DNA of 64,000 nt from Prorocentrum cordatum. Its lineage: Eukaryota; Sar; Dinophyceae; Prorocentrales; Prorocentraceae. The first letter of the stretch is position 1. Each line of letters begins with the position of its first letter. A program made the translations under genes and the position numbers. Below, piece after piece: positions 52,800 to 63,079 of the stretch. Location: NCBI GenBank assembly GCA_963575745.1, contig CAUYUJ010015715.1:1-64000 (forward strand), read 5' to 3'. Under the pieces are notes generated by a model. It had not been told where the DNA came from, did not search any database, and was given only the letters and a program-made list of their open reading frames with translations.

Positions 52800-53112
52800 G
52801 CCCTGAAGGTCTTAGGAGGCAACCTCTGCTCGTAGGAATCTCGGCCCGAGATTGTGGCGCTGCCCTTGACCTGGCAGCTTGCGGCTTGCAGGTGGTATTC
52901 ATCTGGACAGCTCACTGGCGACCCGACGGCCCCAACCTCCTCTGCCTCCTGTGGGGTCCTGTGCGGCGACTTTGGGGCCAGTGCATTGGCTTCGGGGCAC
53001 CTTCAAGGGGTCTCTCGTCGCCCCCGAGCCAGTCACATCTTCCAGTCATCTCGATCGGATGTCATGTTCGCTACATTACATCATACAACCACACAACATC
53101 TTCCTTCTCCAC
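52800..53112. other. No gene recognised
   Basis: Mixed sequence; no motif. Confidence 0.5.
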
Positions 53113-54094
53113 TCAGACATATCCACGACTCATCCCACATAGCGGCCACTGAGACACTGAGGACGCGGCAGCTGCTGGCTTCGCGACTGCCTCCTTAGCC
53201 AAAACTACCTTTGCGATCGCCGGTTGCTTCACCAACGCGGGCTTCGAAACCAACGGCTGCTTCACCACTGGAGGAGCCACTGGCCGCTTGGCTAGTGCTG
53301 GCTTTGCAGCCGCCGGTTGCTTGACAACAGGTGGCTTGGCCGAAGCTGGCAGCTTAACGACCGCAGGCGTGGCCACGGCCGCCTTCTTGACAGCCGCTGG
53401 CCTGGCGGCCGCCGGCTGCTGGAGTGTCGCTGGCGCGCTGGCCGCTGGCCGCTTGGCGATCGCCGGGTGCTCGTCGGCCGCGGCCGGTGGCTTGGCGGCC
53501 GCCGGCCGCTTTGCGATCGCAGGCTTGGCAGCGGCCGGCTGGCTCCCAACCGCTGGCGGCTCGGCCTGGGGGAACAGAAAGATGCTGCGATACCGCCAGT
53601 CCGGGGTGCGTTCTGACCAGGATCTCAAGGGGAAGCCAGCCGTGGCGACGAGGGCTCTCCAGGACGAGCAGCGGTATCGGCACCTTCCCTGGGATCCGAC
53701 GCTGCGAAAAGTTGAAACATCGCGAACAATCACGACTGGAGCCGTAGTCTTCTATTTTTTGCTGCACTTTTTCGCCCTGGATCGACATGCCCAGCGTCAA
53801 AAGATTGCAACGCCCAGATCTCAGGGTACCCTTTCCTCCTCTGCGGGCCGTCGGCCGCGCTGCAGCTGCGGGCCTGGCGGCCGCTGCGACCGGCGGCGCG
53901 GTGGCCGCGGCCTGCTTTGCGGCGGCCGGCTGCGGCTTGGCGGCTGCTGGCTGCTTGGCGCCCGCCGGCGGCTCCGCGGCCGGCGCGGGCTTGGCGGTCG
54001 CCGCCGGCTTGGGTGGCATAGGCTTCGAGGCGGTCGCGGGCGCCTGCCGACGGAGAGCGCTCCAGTGCTCGAAAGCCTCCCAAATAGGGCCCAA
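53113..54094 (-). CDS. Ala/Pro/Lys-rich repeat protein, possibly spliced
   Basis: Two repeat-rich pieces on the minus strand. 54094-53830 encodes WEAFEHWSALRRQAP followed by KPAATAKPAPAAEPP... KQPAAAKPQPAAAKQAAA...ARPTARRGGK. 53565-53159 encodes AEPPAVGSQPAAAKPAIAKRPAAAKPP...VVKQPAAAKPALAKRP... ending KPAAAASSVSQWPLCGM. The second piece is preceded by CTGTTCCCCCAG, a good splice acceptor, and the first is followed by GTACCC; the simple join is off by one phase, so the exact intron is unsettled. AAxKP repeats resemble histone H1 tails or other DNA-binding basic proteins. No ATG is fixed. Confidence 0.4.
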
Positions 54095-54119
54095 GTGGAC
54101 GGGGTTGGAAGATCGCGCC

Positions 54120-54153
54120 GCATCGCCAATGCACGCCGATGCATTGGCGATGC
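54120..54153. repeat. Perfect hairpin GCATCGCCAATGCA
   Basis: 14 bp arms with a 6 nt loop, in a stretch (54115-54250) rich in GCGATGC / GCATCGC repeats. Confidence 0.85.
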
Positions 54154-54289
54154 ATCAGCAACGTCGGCGATGCATCGGCGCCGTCGGCGTGGAGAAAGTC
54201 GGGCTTCACATCGAGCCGCATCGCCGCCAAATCGGCGATGCGGCGCGATTCACCGACCCCATCTCCTCAGGCCCCATTTGTACGCCACA

Positions 54290-54299
54290 AATGTATGTA

Positions 54300-54334
<35 letters not shown>

Positions 54335-54590
54335 ATGTATGTGTGTATGTATGTATGTGTGTGTATGTGTGTATGTGTGTATGCGTGTATGTGTGTGTAT
54401 GTGTGTATGTGTGCATGTGTGCATGTGTGCATGTGTGTATGTATGTATGTATGTATGTATGTATGTATGTATGTATGTATGTATGTATGTATGTATGTAT
54501 GTATGTATGTATGTATGTATGTATATATGTATGTATGTATGTATGTATGCATGTATGTATGTATGTCTATGTTTGTATATACACATAGAT
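54290..54590. repeat. TGTC/ATGT tetranucleotide microsatellite
   Basis: (GTCT)n, then (GTAT)n with GTGT interruptions over 300 bp. Confidence 0.97.
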
Positions 54591-54935
54591 AGACACTGAC
54601 ACACTCCGACGAATTTTGCTTGTGCCTTCGGGGAGAGCAGCGGTGTACAACATCGCCGGCCCTCAATGGTGATTCATATACCGCCACCCTCCGCTGATGC
54701 CCAGAAACGTTCCATCGGAGGGCGTCTCTGTATATTTGTTGGTGGAGTTTGAAAGGAGGGAGGGCTGGCACGCGCGCCGCCTCCACGCCTCCCCTCCACC
54801 CCCCCCCCCGACTCCCCAGACTTCCAACGCCTTGAAGAGATCGAAGTACCACCTCTGGCTGCCTGCATTTCTTGGCCTCCAAGGGGCCGCTTGCCGTTTC
54901 TGAGTTCTGGGGCCGTCCAGAAAAAACTGGGATCA
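54591..54935. other. No gene recognised
   Basis: Mixed sequence with a C run near 54800. Confidence 0.5.
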
Positions 54936-54975
54936 TCAATATACATATATATATAGATATATATACATGTATTCG
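54936..54975. repeat. TA-rich microsatellite
   Basis: ATATACATATATATATAG run. Confidence 0.85.
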
Positions 54976-56490
54976 AATATGGGATCGACGACAGAGTTGA
55001 CTTGCCCGGACTCCCTGGTCGAATCTACAAAAAACGAAACATGTTTCATGGATGTGACGACAAAACAAATCTGGGGCAAATCAAGTCTCCAGTCGATCCT
55101 CTACTCAAAATGAAGGGGAACAGCAAGCCGGCCCCAAGGAGCCCTCCCCTCTCCCCCTCACCCTTTCGGCTACACGCAAAAGTGACCCTAGGCAAGGGTG
55201 GCCTGTGGTGCGCGACTTAATGGGGGATGCGGGGTGGCCAAATCTGTGCGCGCAAGCCGCTGCTACCGTTCTTGGGCCCGCACCAAAGGTCACTCCGGCG
55301 AAAGGTCACTCTTACGTTTAGTCGACCTCCCCCCCTCCCCCTTCCTGGCCCCATCCCCCCCTCCGAGGCGGAGTCGCCGACAACATTCAGCACGGCGCAA
55401 CTGGCACGCCCCCAGTGCAGCTGCGCTGGCGATGCGGACCGCTGGCTGACCATCCAGCGCTACGGCTGCGACTCCCAAATTCTGTTGACGTCCAGTGCTG
55501 GTACCCGAGGGTCCCACATCTGCACACGAACGCCCCTGTCCTGGGCATCCCCGCTCCTACCCGGTGCACTTCTCCAATGATTGCGGACTGGCTTGGCTGC
55601 GGGCAACTGCACCCCCTTGAGGAAGCCCGCTTGGCACGGCACCCGTGTCGAACTCTCCCCTTGCGGTTTATCGGGTCGGGCGACAGGGGGGTGGAGTAGT
55701 AAAGGTGGGGTGCGAAACTGCTCACGTAGCTGATTTCCCTGGCGCCTCCCGGCGCTGGAGGCGCCGATGTATCGAGCAAAACGCCTGGCGCCTGGCGGCC
55801 GGGCCGCAACCGGCGGCATGCAGCAGATTCTGCACCGCTCTCAACCTCCTGCGCCCCCGCTTCCGACATGAGTTGGGAAACTCTGCAGGCACACTCGCCC
55901 CAGGTCTTCAGCTGCCCGCGGTTGGGGGGAGGGGCCCTGTGTGCACTCCTTGGCCGTTCGCTCTCGGGCCCTTGGCCTCAGTCGTTCGAAGAGAGGTCGC
56001 GTCCCTCTCCGTTTCCTCAGCCCTGCCGTCGACCCAGACTCGGCGCCCCCTTTCACCCAATCGAGCACAGCCCGTCATCGCACACCCGTCCTTTTCCTCC
56101 TCCTCATCCTCCTCCTCAGGCGCCCCCTCCTCCTCCGACTACGATTGGGATGAAGACGGCGCACCTACAACTCAGACTCCTCCTCCTACTCTGCAGGGGT
56201 GACGACCCTGAGAACGAAGACGATGACGAAACCGAGGAGGAGGACCACTGTAGACAAGACGCCTCAACGATGTTGCAATAAACCCTCCCTTCAAGCTCTG
56301 AGCAGTTTCTATAGGTGGAGGGCAAAAGGTGAAATCTGAAATGCCGTTTGGATCGGTTTTCGAAGCTTGAATCTGAGAAAAAACGAGCAACAAAACAGAC
56401 TGAGATTCGAGGTGCAAAAGCCCATTTGGATTTCACCCTGAGCCCTCCACCCTAAGCAAATGCTCAGAGGTTCCATCTTCACCAGTCCCT
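54976..56490. other. No gene assigned
   Basis: Overlapping frames of 60-185 codons on both strands without motifs. A TCC run lies at 56095-56130, and CACCTTTTGCCCTCCACC-like sequence occurs in both orientations near 56310 and 56440. The + frame 55645-56202 has a Ser/Pro-rich end; I do not call it a gene. Confidence 0.4.
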
Positions 56491-56499
56491 ACAAGAATT

Positions 56500-58060
56500 G
56501 ACTTTCACTGCGGGAAGTGTCTCTGTCTTGGCGGGGCCCCGCGGCGCCGCGACAAAAAAAAATGGTTCGGCAGCGCCACACCCAAAGATTTCTGTCACGG
56601 TACCCCCTCTGCCTTGGAAGGGCCCCGCGGGGCCGTGACAAAAAAGCTTGGGTTCGGCAGCGCCAAACACCAGGACTTTTGCCACGTCCCCCCCCGTGCC
56701 CTGGAGGGCCCCGCGGCGCCGCGGCAAAAAAAACACACGCTCGGCAGCGCCAGCCCCTCACGATTTCTGTCACGCAACCCCCCGTGCCTTGGAGGCGCCC
56801 CGCGGCGCCGTGACAGAAAAATCGGGGCTCGGCAGTGCCAAACCCTAGGATTTTTGTCACGCCCTCCCCCCCCACTTGCCTTGGGGTGGCCCCGCGGCGC
56901 CGTGACAAAAAAACTGAGGTTCGGCAGCGCCAGACCCCAAGATTTTGTCCCGGCACCCGGACGAACCCCGCGGCGCCTTGACAACACAAACCTGTGTTCG
57001 GCAGCGCCAAACCCCATGACTTTTGCCACGGTACCACCCCTGCATTGGAAGGGCCCCGCGGCGCCTTGGCAAAAAACCTGGGGTTCGGCAGCGCCAAACA
57101 CCAGGATTTGCGTCAGGGCACCCCCTCTGCGTAGGAGGGGGCCCGCGGCGTCGTGACAAAAAGGCTGGTGTTCGGCAGCGCCAAACCGCAAGATTTTGGT
57201 CAAGGCCCCCCCACCCTGCCTTGGAGGTGCCCCGCGGCGCCGCGACAGAGAAACAACTGGGGTTCGACAGCGCCAAACCCTTAGATGTTTGTCACGGCCC
57301 CCCCCCACGTCGCTTGGAGAGGCCCCACGGCGCCGTGACAAAAAAACTGAATTCGGCTGCGCCAAACACTGATTTTTTGTCACGGCACCCCCAACCACCC
57401 GTTCCTTTGAGGGCCCCCGCGGCGCCGTGACAAAAAAACAAACGCTCGGCAACGCCAGACCCCACAGTTTTTGTCACGCCCCCCCTGTGCCTTGGATAGG
57501 CCCCGCGGCGCCGTGACAAAAACTGTTGTTCGGCAGCGCCGAAGTGCAAGACTTGCTGCCACGGCACCCTCCTCTGTCTCGGAGGAGCCCCGCGGCGCCG
57601 TGACCGGAAAATTCGGGTTCGGCAGCGCCGAACCCCGTGATTTCTGTCACGGCACCCGCCCTGTCTTGGAGAGGCACCGCGGCGCCGCGACCAGAAAACT
57701 ATGGCTCGGCAGCGCCAAACCCCACGATTTCTGTCAAGGCACCGCCCCTGCATTTGAGGGGCCCCGCGGCGCCGCGACAAACAAACTGGGGCCCGGCAGC
57801 GCCAGGCCGCGCGATTTTCGTCACAGCACTCCCCCCCTGCCTTGAAAGGGCCCCGCGGCGCCGTGACAAAACAACTAAGGCTTGGCAGAACCAACACTTC
57901 AGATTTTAGTCACGGCGCCCCCCTGCCTTGGAGGGGCCCCGCGGCGCAGTGACGAAAAAAACCTGAAGTTCGGCAGCGCCGAACCCCATGACTTTTGCCG
58001 CGGCACCTCACCCCCTGCATTGGAGGGGCCCCGCGGCGCCCTAACAAAAAAACTGGAGTC
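56500..58060. repeat. ~88 bp satellite, about 18 copies
   Basis: Each unit has CCCCGCGGCGCCGTGACAAAAAA, TTCGGCAGCGCCAAACCCC and GATTTTTGTCACGGC. CGCGGCGCC marks fall roughly every 80-100 bp from 56529 to 58030. The GGGGCCCCGCGGCGCC core is self-complementary. Two further copies at 62275-62400. Confidence 0.93.
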
Positions 58061-58270
58061 CAGCATGGCCTCCGATGCCCGAAGATGGCGCAAGGCAGCC
58101 GAAGGCCTTGGCTAGGCCTTCGCCAGGCCTCGGGAACGTCAAGAAACGATTCAGGTCCGGACCCCGCGCATGTGGCGATATCGTGTTTGGATGCCGAAGC
58201 CCTACATGCCGCCACGCTGGTTCCGGGCAAGATTGTGAAGATGTTCGCAGAATGCTGAGCATCCCGGAAG
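58061..58270. other. No gene recognised
   Basis: AAGGC and GCCTTC-rich short repeats (CCGAAGGCCTTGGCTAGGCC) near 58100; nothing coding. Confidence 0.5.
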
Positions 58271-58535
58271 CGTCTTCAACGCGCCCCAGAACTGCGCAAA
58301 CATTTTTGGAGCATCGTCAAACTAAGCATGAAACCGCGCGAGCATTTTTGAAGCATCCTCATAATCTCACCAAAACTGCTTTAAACCGCGCGAGAATATT
58401 TTGAGCATCGTCGAGCGACGCCTGAAACCGTGCGAGCATTTTTTGGAGCATCGTCACAATTCAACCGAAACCAATGAGCATTGTTGGAGCATCTGCCCCA
58501 AAAGCGCGAGGAACAGTTTTGGAGCATAAATAATG
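58271..58535. repeat. ~60 bp TTTTGGAGCATCGTC repeat
   Basis: TTTTGGAGCATC(G/C)TC and AAACCG.GCGAGCATTTTT alternate every 55-65 bp, about five copies. Confidence 0.8.
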
Positions 58536-59640
58536 TTTTGAATTTTTCCGATCTTGAGCTGGCTGAAATGTCACAACTGAGGCCATGGAAAGAAAGGGTC
58601 GTCGTGACTTTTTCGCGCCGTTTGGAGGGTGCCAAGCTCCCCCGAAATCCACTGACGCCCCGCGACATCCCGCGTGATCTTTGTCACCCCTGTGAGAGTT
58701 GTTGTTCTCCGCGCATCAAGACCCCAATGACGCGATGCCAACGATAGAGATGCGCCTATGAAATCGGCAGGCCGCCCTGCCGCGGGGCCGTCATCGCCCC
58801 ATTCTCCCCGGCGAAATGGCGACGCGAAGACGCAGGCGCGGGCGGGGGGGGAGCAGGGGAAGGAGGAAGGAATCACTATGTGCCCTGAGGCCTCGGGGTG
58901 CATGCTGGAAGGCCAGGGCGGCCAGGCGCGAAAAACAGAGCGCCGCGCGTGGGCGGCAGCAGCAAGAGCAGGGGGAGGAGACAAACGGCAAGGAGACGCA
59001 GGGCAGGAAGGGGGGAGCGCTGTCCGGCGGAAGGGGGCGAGGAGGGGAGAAGCAGGCAGACGACGACCAACCCCCCAGGGGGGAGACCAGGGCCGGCGGG
59101 GCGGGCGGGCAGGCAGCAGACTGGCAAGGCGGAGACAGCGGGCGCGGAGCAGGAGGAAGAGGAAAGGGAAGGGAGCAACGAGCAGCCACGGAGGGAGGGG
59201 GGGGACAAGGAGAAAGAGGAGGAGGAGGAGGAGGAGGAGGAGGAGGAGGAGGAGGAGGAGGAGAACAAGGAGGAGAGAAAGCAGCGACCGCAAGCAGACA
59301 GGCCAGGTCAGGGGCCGGGAGAGAAGAACCACCCGCGACGAGGCTACGGGCCCTACGGCGGCGACCTGAGGTGGGTGGCCGCCCGAACCCAGTGCGATGC
59401 GGCTTGGTGGGGGTTGCCTTCTGCGGGATCCATCCGCCGCCCCGTCGGGGAAGGGCTGGGCGGCGCGTGGGAGGGTCGCCGGCGCGACGCTGGCGAAAAG
59501 GCGCGGGGGGCGCCCGCGCTGCCGAGCAAGGGCGGGGGGGGAGGGCGGGGGGCGCTAGACGGCGCCAGGGGCGCCTCGCACGGCGTCTGCCGCGGAAATC
59601 GCCGCGGCTGCCGCGCCCGCCCGCCCCTCCAGACTGGGTC
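58536..59640. other. No gene; purine-rich region
   Basis: GGA-rich throughout with (GGA)n at 59218-59262. Long poly-Arg/Gly/Glu or Ser/Pro frames on both strands are compositional. Probably the 3' flank of the LINE that follows on the minus strand. Confidence 0.55.
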
Positions 59641-59649
59641 TGGAGGCGC

Positions 59650-59972
59650 CGCAACACCGCCCGCGCGTTCTCCCAGTGCAGGGGGGCCGAAAGTCGCTGG
59701 GCGTGTTGGTCCACAACCAGTGCGGCGTCTTCCAAGGTGGCGTCAGCCACCCGCTTGGCCAGGGTTCCGAAGGCCCTGCGTGCCTCGCGGCCCCGCCCGC
59801 CGCCGTGGGCTTCCACCAACATGGGGCGGAAGGTGAGACCCTGTACCGCGCAGAGCCGCGCGGTGTCCTGGCGCTGCCTTTTGAACTCCTCGCACCGCTC
59901 CGTTGCCGCGCTTGACGAAGCGGCTGGCGCGGCGAGGAGATCGGCGCGCAACCCTGACGCGGCGGCAAAGTC
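59650..59972 (-). pseudogene. Restriction-like endonuclease domain of the LINE
   Basis: Follows an in-frame TAG (59973-59975): DFAAASGLRADLLAAPAASS, then QDTARLCAVQGLTFRPMLVEAHGGGRGREARRAFGTLAKRVAD, ending with LHWENARAVLRRLQTQ. The LVEAHGGG motif is the usual acidic/GGG end. Just before the stop, the expected RPADVYLPRW reads RLANAYLPRW, so a likely catalytic Asp is Asn (GAC to AAC). Confidence 0.6.
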
Positions 59973-60692
59973 CTAGGCGGCCGCCGTGCCGTTGCGCCAC
60001 CGCGGCAGGTAGGCGTTGGCAAGGCGGCGGCCGTTGTCGTCCACCAGGGCCCCGCCCTGCTCACCCTCGGGGGTGGCCTCCCTGGCGGGGCGCGGGGGTA
60101 GCGGCCGCGGGCGCTCCAACTCCGCCCCGGCGTGGCTGGCGGCCAGGGCGTCGAAGAAGGCCTGGTTGCGCAGGGCGCTGTGGCGTTTGGTCTGGTCGCC
60201 GCGGCAGGCGCAGACCAGAGCGCGGTCGCAGAAGACGCCCATCGCCTCGCCGCAGGCTGGGCAGGAGCACTCCTCCTGCAGGAGCTGGACTCGCAGCCGC
60301 CTCTGCAGGCCGACCTGCATGAGGGCGCGCGGGAAGGCGGTGGCGGTGGCCTCGCGCGGCGGCGCCCGGAGCCACGCGGCCGCGCCCGGGGCTTGCGCCA
60401 GAGAGAGGTGCGCCTTGCCAGCCAGGGTGGGGCCCGCCAGAAGCCCGTCGAGCGAGGCGCTGTCCACCGCGTCGGAGAAGGCCTTCTGGTTGCCGTGCTG
60501 CGCGCGGTCGAACACCGCCCGGTCGGCGCCCCGCGCGACTGCGTTGCGGGCCTGCGCCGCAGCCGCCAGGCTACCTCCGACGCTGCCGGGGTTGTTGGAG
60601 TAGCCGGGGTATAGCTGCCGACAGAGGTCGGTGCTCTTCGCTCTGGAAGCGACGTAGGCGGCGGCGGTGTGCTCCGCGCCAGCGCAGGCCAA
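59973..60692 (-). pseudogene. LINE post-RT region with Cys/His finger
   Basis: YVASRAKSTDLCRQLYPGYSNN, LSLAQAPGAAAWLRAPP, then SCPACGEAMGVFCDRALVCACRGDQTKRHSALRNQAFF, a C-x2-C...C...RH arrangement typical of this region, then ANAYLPRW and TAG. Joined to the RT by a frameshift at a C run (~60690). Confidence 0.65.
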
Positions 60693-62265
60693 GTCCCCCC
60701 TCGTTGAGCTTGAGCTGAGCCTGCTGCCAAGAAGCGTCGGAGGGCGAGTGGCCGCTCAGTTGCTCGAGGCAGGCGCGGAGAGCGTCGCCCATGGACAGCG
60801 GGGAGGCGGCGCGCGCGGTGGGCGGCGCCGCGCGCGCGGAGTAGCCCAGCTTGCAGAAGGAGGCGCGCTGGCGCAGGAGGCGCAGCGCGACCTGCGCGTT
60901 TTCGAAACCCCCCAAAGCTTCCAGCAGGGCGGTGGCGCTCACGACCCGCTGCTTGGTGTGCTCCGCGCAGGAGTCCGCGTCTCCCACTGGCGCGCCGAGC
61001 AGCTCGAAGCTGCGATCGGCGCGAAGGCGGAAGCCTGGCGGGAAGCCGCCCAGAGACACGTCGGAGGAATCTCCGCCAGTGGGGGCCACCTCGCACTTAC
61101 CCCGGCCGGTGCTCAACTGTTGGCCCACCGCGGCAAGGTTGGCCACGAGCAAGTGGAAGAGGCGCGCGACGGCCGGCGCGTCGCCCGCGAGGCAGCCGTC
61201 GTCCAAGTAGAAGAAACTCAAGTCGACGGCGCCGTCGGCGCCGTGGCGCGGCGCGCGGAGGGCGGCCTCGGCGGCGCGCTGCAGTGCTAGGGAGAACAGT
61301 AGGGGGCCCAGGGGGTCGCCCTGCTGCGCCACGCACTCGCAGCGGACTGTCTGCTTGCCCAGGAAGAGAATTGACGGGCGGGAGTAGCACCAGTCTGCCC
61401 AAAGTGCCAGCCCGGGAAACTCATCGTGGACCGCGCGGAGCAGAGCCCGCCTGTCCAGGGTGTTGAAGGCGCTAGACAAGTCCAGCTTCACATACACCTT
61501 CCCCCGGTCCCCGAGGTGGCGGGCCCGCCACTGGCGCGCGACATGCACCGCCGCCTCGGCGCCGCCAGGGACCGCGACGCCGATCTGGAGGGGAGCCAAT
61601 CGGTCGCGCGCGGCGTCGGCAACCTCGTGGCAGGCACTTGCCGACGAGGCGTCGGAGCACCTCCCCGATGGCAACCAGGCGCTGGCCTCCGTCCTTCTTC
61701 GGCAAGCCCGCCAGAGAGGCGCCCGCGAAGTACTCGGACACGGCCGGCGGGGCGCTCCCCCCGGACCGCGTCCCCGTCCACTGCAGGGCAGCAGCCGCGT
61801 GGGCAGCCGGAAGGCTGGCGGGGTCCACAGCCTGGCGGCTGCGCGGGTGCTTCCGGCCATCCGTTCGACGACGTCGGGGGTGACCTCCACGGGCGGCTCG
61901 CTGGTCAGCCGAGCAGCTGTTGGAGTACTGGGCGTCTGCGGCGAGCTGCGCGCGCCTTTCTGCTCGCTGGGAGGCTTGCGAGGCGGGCTTGGCAGTGCGA
62001 GCCTCGCCAGCCTCGGCCCACAGGGGGGCCCGCTCCCCGTCCAGCCAGCGCCGGCACAGCGCCTTGGTCTGCGCTTCGCCGGCCGCCCTGCTGCCTCGGC
62101 GGCCGGGCGTGAGGGCGCAGGACGCACTTCGGGAGCATCGCAAGCTCAGTCCACGCAGCCCCGGTGTTGTCGTGCACGGTCTGGGCCACCGTCTGCGCTA
62201 AGCACCGTGCCCAGATGTCCCGGGCGCCCTTCGGGACGTAGCTCTTGGTGGTGGAGCGCTTGGAG
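60690..62265 (-). pseudogene. LINE reverse transcriptase
   Basis: The start SYVPKGARDIWARCLAQTV...AAWTELAMLPKCVLR (62250-62110) is in one frame. After a shift near 62100 the long frame contains VYVKLDLSSAFNTLDRRAL (motif A), VAQQGDPLGPLLFSLAL (motif B), DLSFFYLDDGCLAGD (YLDD, 61196-61216) and FELLGAPVGD. Ends in LKLNEGGLGLRW near 60700. All catalytic residues are present. Confidence 0.75.
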
Positions 62266-62274
62266 AAAGCTTCC

Positions 62275-62400
62275 GGAGGGCCCCCGCGGCGCCGTGACAA
62301 AAAAAAACCGGGGTTCGGCAGCACCAAACCATGATTTTTGCCACGGTGCCACCCTGTTCCTTGGAGGGGCTTCGCGGCGCCGTGACAAAAAATAGCCTGA
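62275..62400. repeat. Two copies of the ~88 bp satellite
   Basis: CGGCGCCGTGACAAAAAA and GTTCGGCAGCACCAAACC, same orientation as the main array at 56.5-58.06 kb. Confidence 0.9.
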
Positions 62401-62544
62401 CGAAGGACCCATCCATACGCAGGTGTGAGTACCGCAATTGTGATTCCTTTTTTCGGTGGTGATCCCTCTGAGGCAACGAACCGTGCTAGGGGTGTGCCGA
62501 AATGAATGGCGTGGTACACGACGCGAACGAAAACGATTGATCTG

Positions 62545-62690
62545 TGTGCGTAGGGAGACTGAGCGCGGGTGAATCTGAGCGCGAGTGCGTCTGACTGTGA
62601 ATGAATCTGCGTGCGAGCGAGTCTACGTGCATGAATGCGAGTATGCCGATGCATGGTGCAATTGTATATGAATGCTAATAGTTTGTGAGC
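62545..62690. repeat. GAGTNT-type repeat
   Basis: GAATCTGAGCGCGAGTGCGTCTGA and related units, same family as at 8.3 and 11.4 kb. Confidence 0.75.
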
Positions 62691-63075
62691 GACTGCCTCT
62701 GAATACTCGTGACGCTGGGCGTGGCCGCCGCAGGGAGCTTCCCCGGGGCTCCCCGACGGCGTCGCCCGCGCGCCACGACGCCACCGCGAGGATCGCGCCC
62801 GCTTCCTCCCCTTCTTGTACTCCCTCTTTGCCCGCGCACTCAAAAGTCCAAAGCTGCGAGCGCAGCGCAGCGCGGAGTCCCAGCGACGCGCGCAGGTCAC
62901 CCCGGAGGGGTCCCAGCGACGCAAGCGGGTCGTCCGCCGCGCGCAGCAAAAAGAGGTAGCTGGCTGGCTGATAGCGGGCAAGGCTCTTGCCGCTGGGCAG
63001 AGCGACGACGGGCGAGCGAGGCGCGGAACTCCGACGGCCTCCGGCGGAGGTGTACTGGGTGGGGGAGACACAAGC
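62691..63075. other. No gene recognised
   Basis: GC-rich sequence with CAGCGACGC and GGTCACCCCGG-type short repeats at 62880-62930. Confidence 0.5.
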
Positions 63076-63079
63076 GGAC

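Larger units (their letters stand above)
59650..62265 (-). mobile_element. Non-LTR retrotransposon with restriction-like endonuclease
   Basis: Minus-strand order: N-terminal region, RT, CCHC-like finger, restriction-like endonuclease after the RT, as in R2/NeSL/CRE-like non-LTR elements. Copies of the 88 bp satellite border it on the right (62275-62400), and the main array lies 1.2 kb beyond its left end. Two frameshifts and one in-frame stop are present. Confidence 0.7.

Noticed and set aside
56500-58060. CRISPR-like regular repeats
   Set aside because: The whole ~88 bp unit is repeated with no unique spacers, so it is a satellite.
58791-59640. Long poly-Pro/Ser or Gly/Arg/Glu frames on both strands
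   Set aside because: They are produced by a GGA-rich tract, with no domain and equal openness in several frames.
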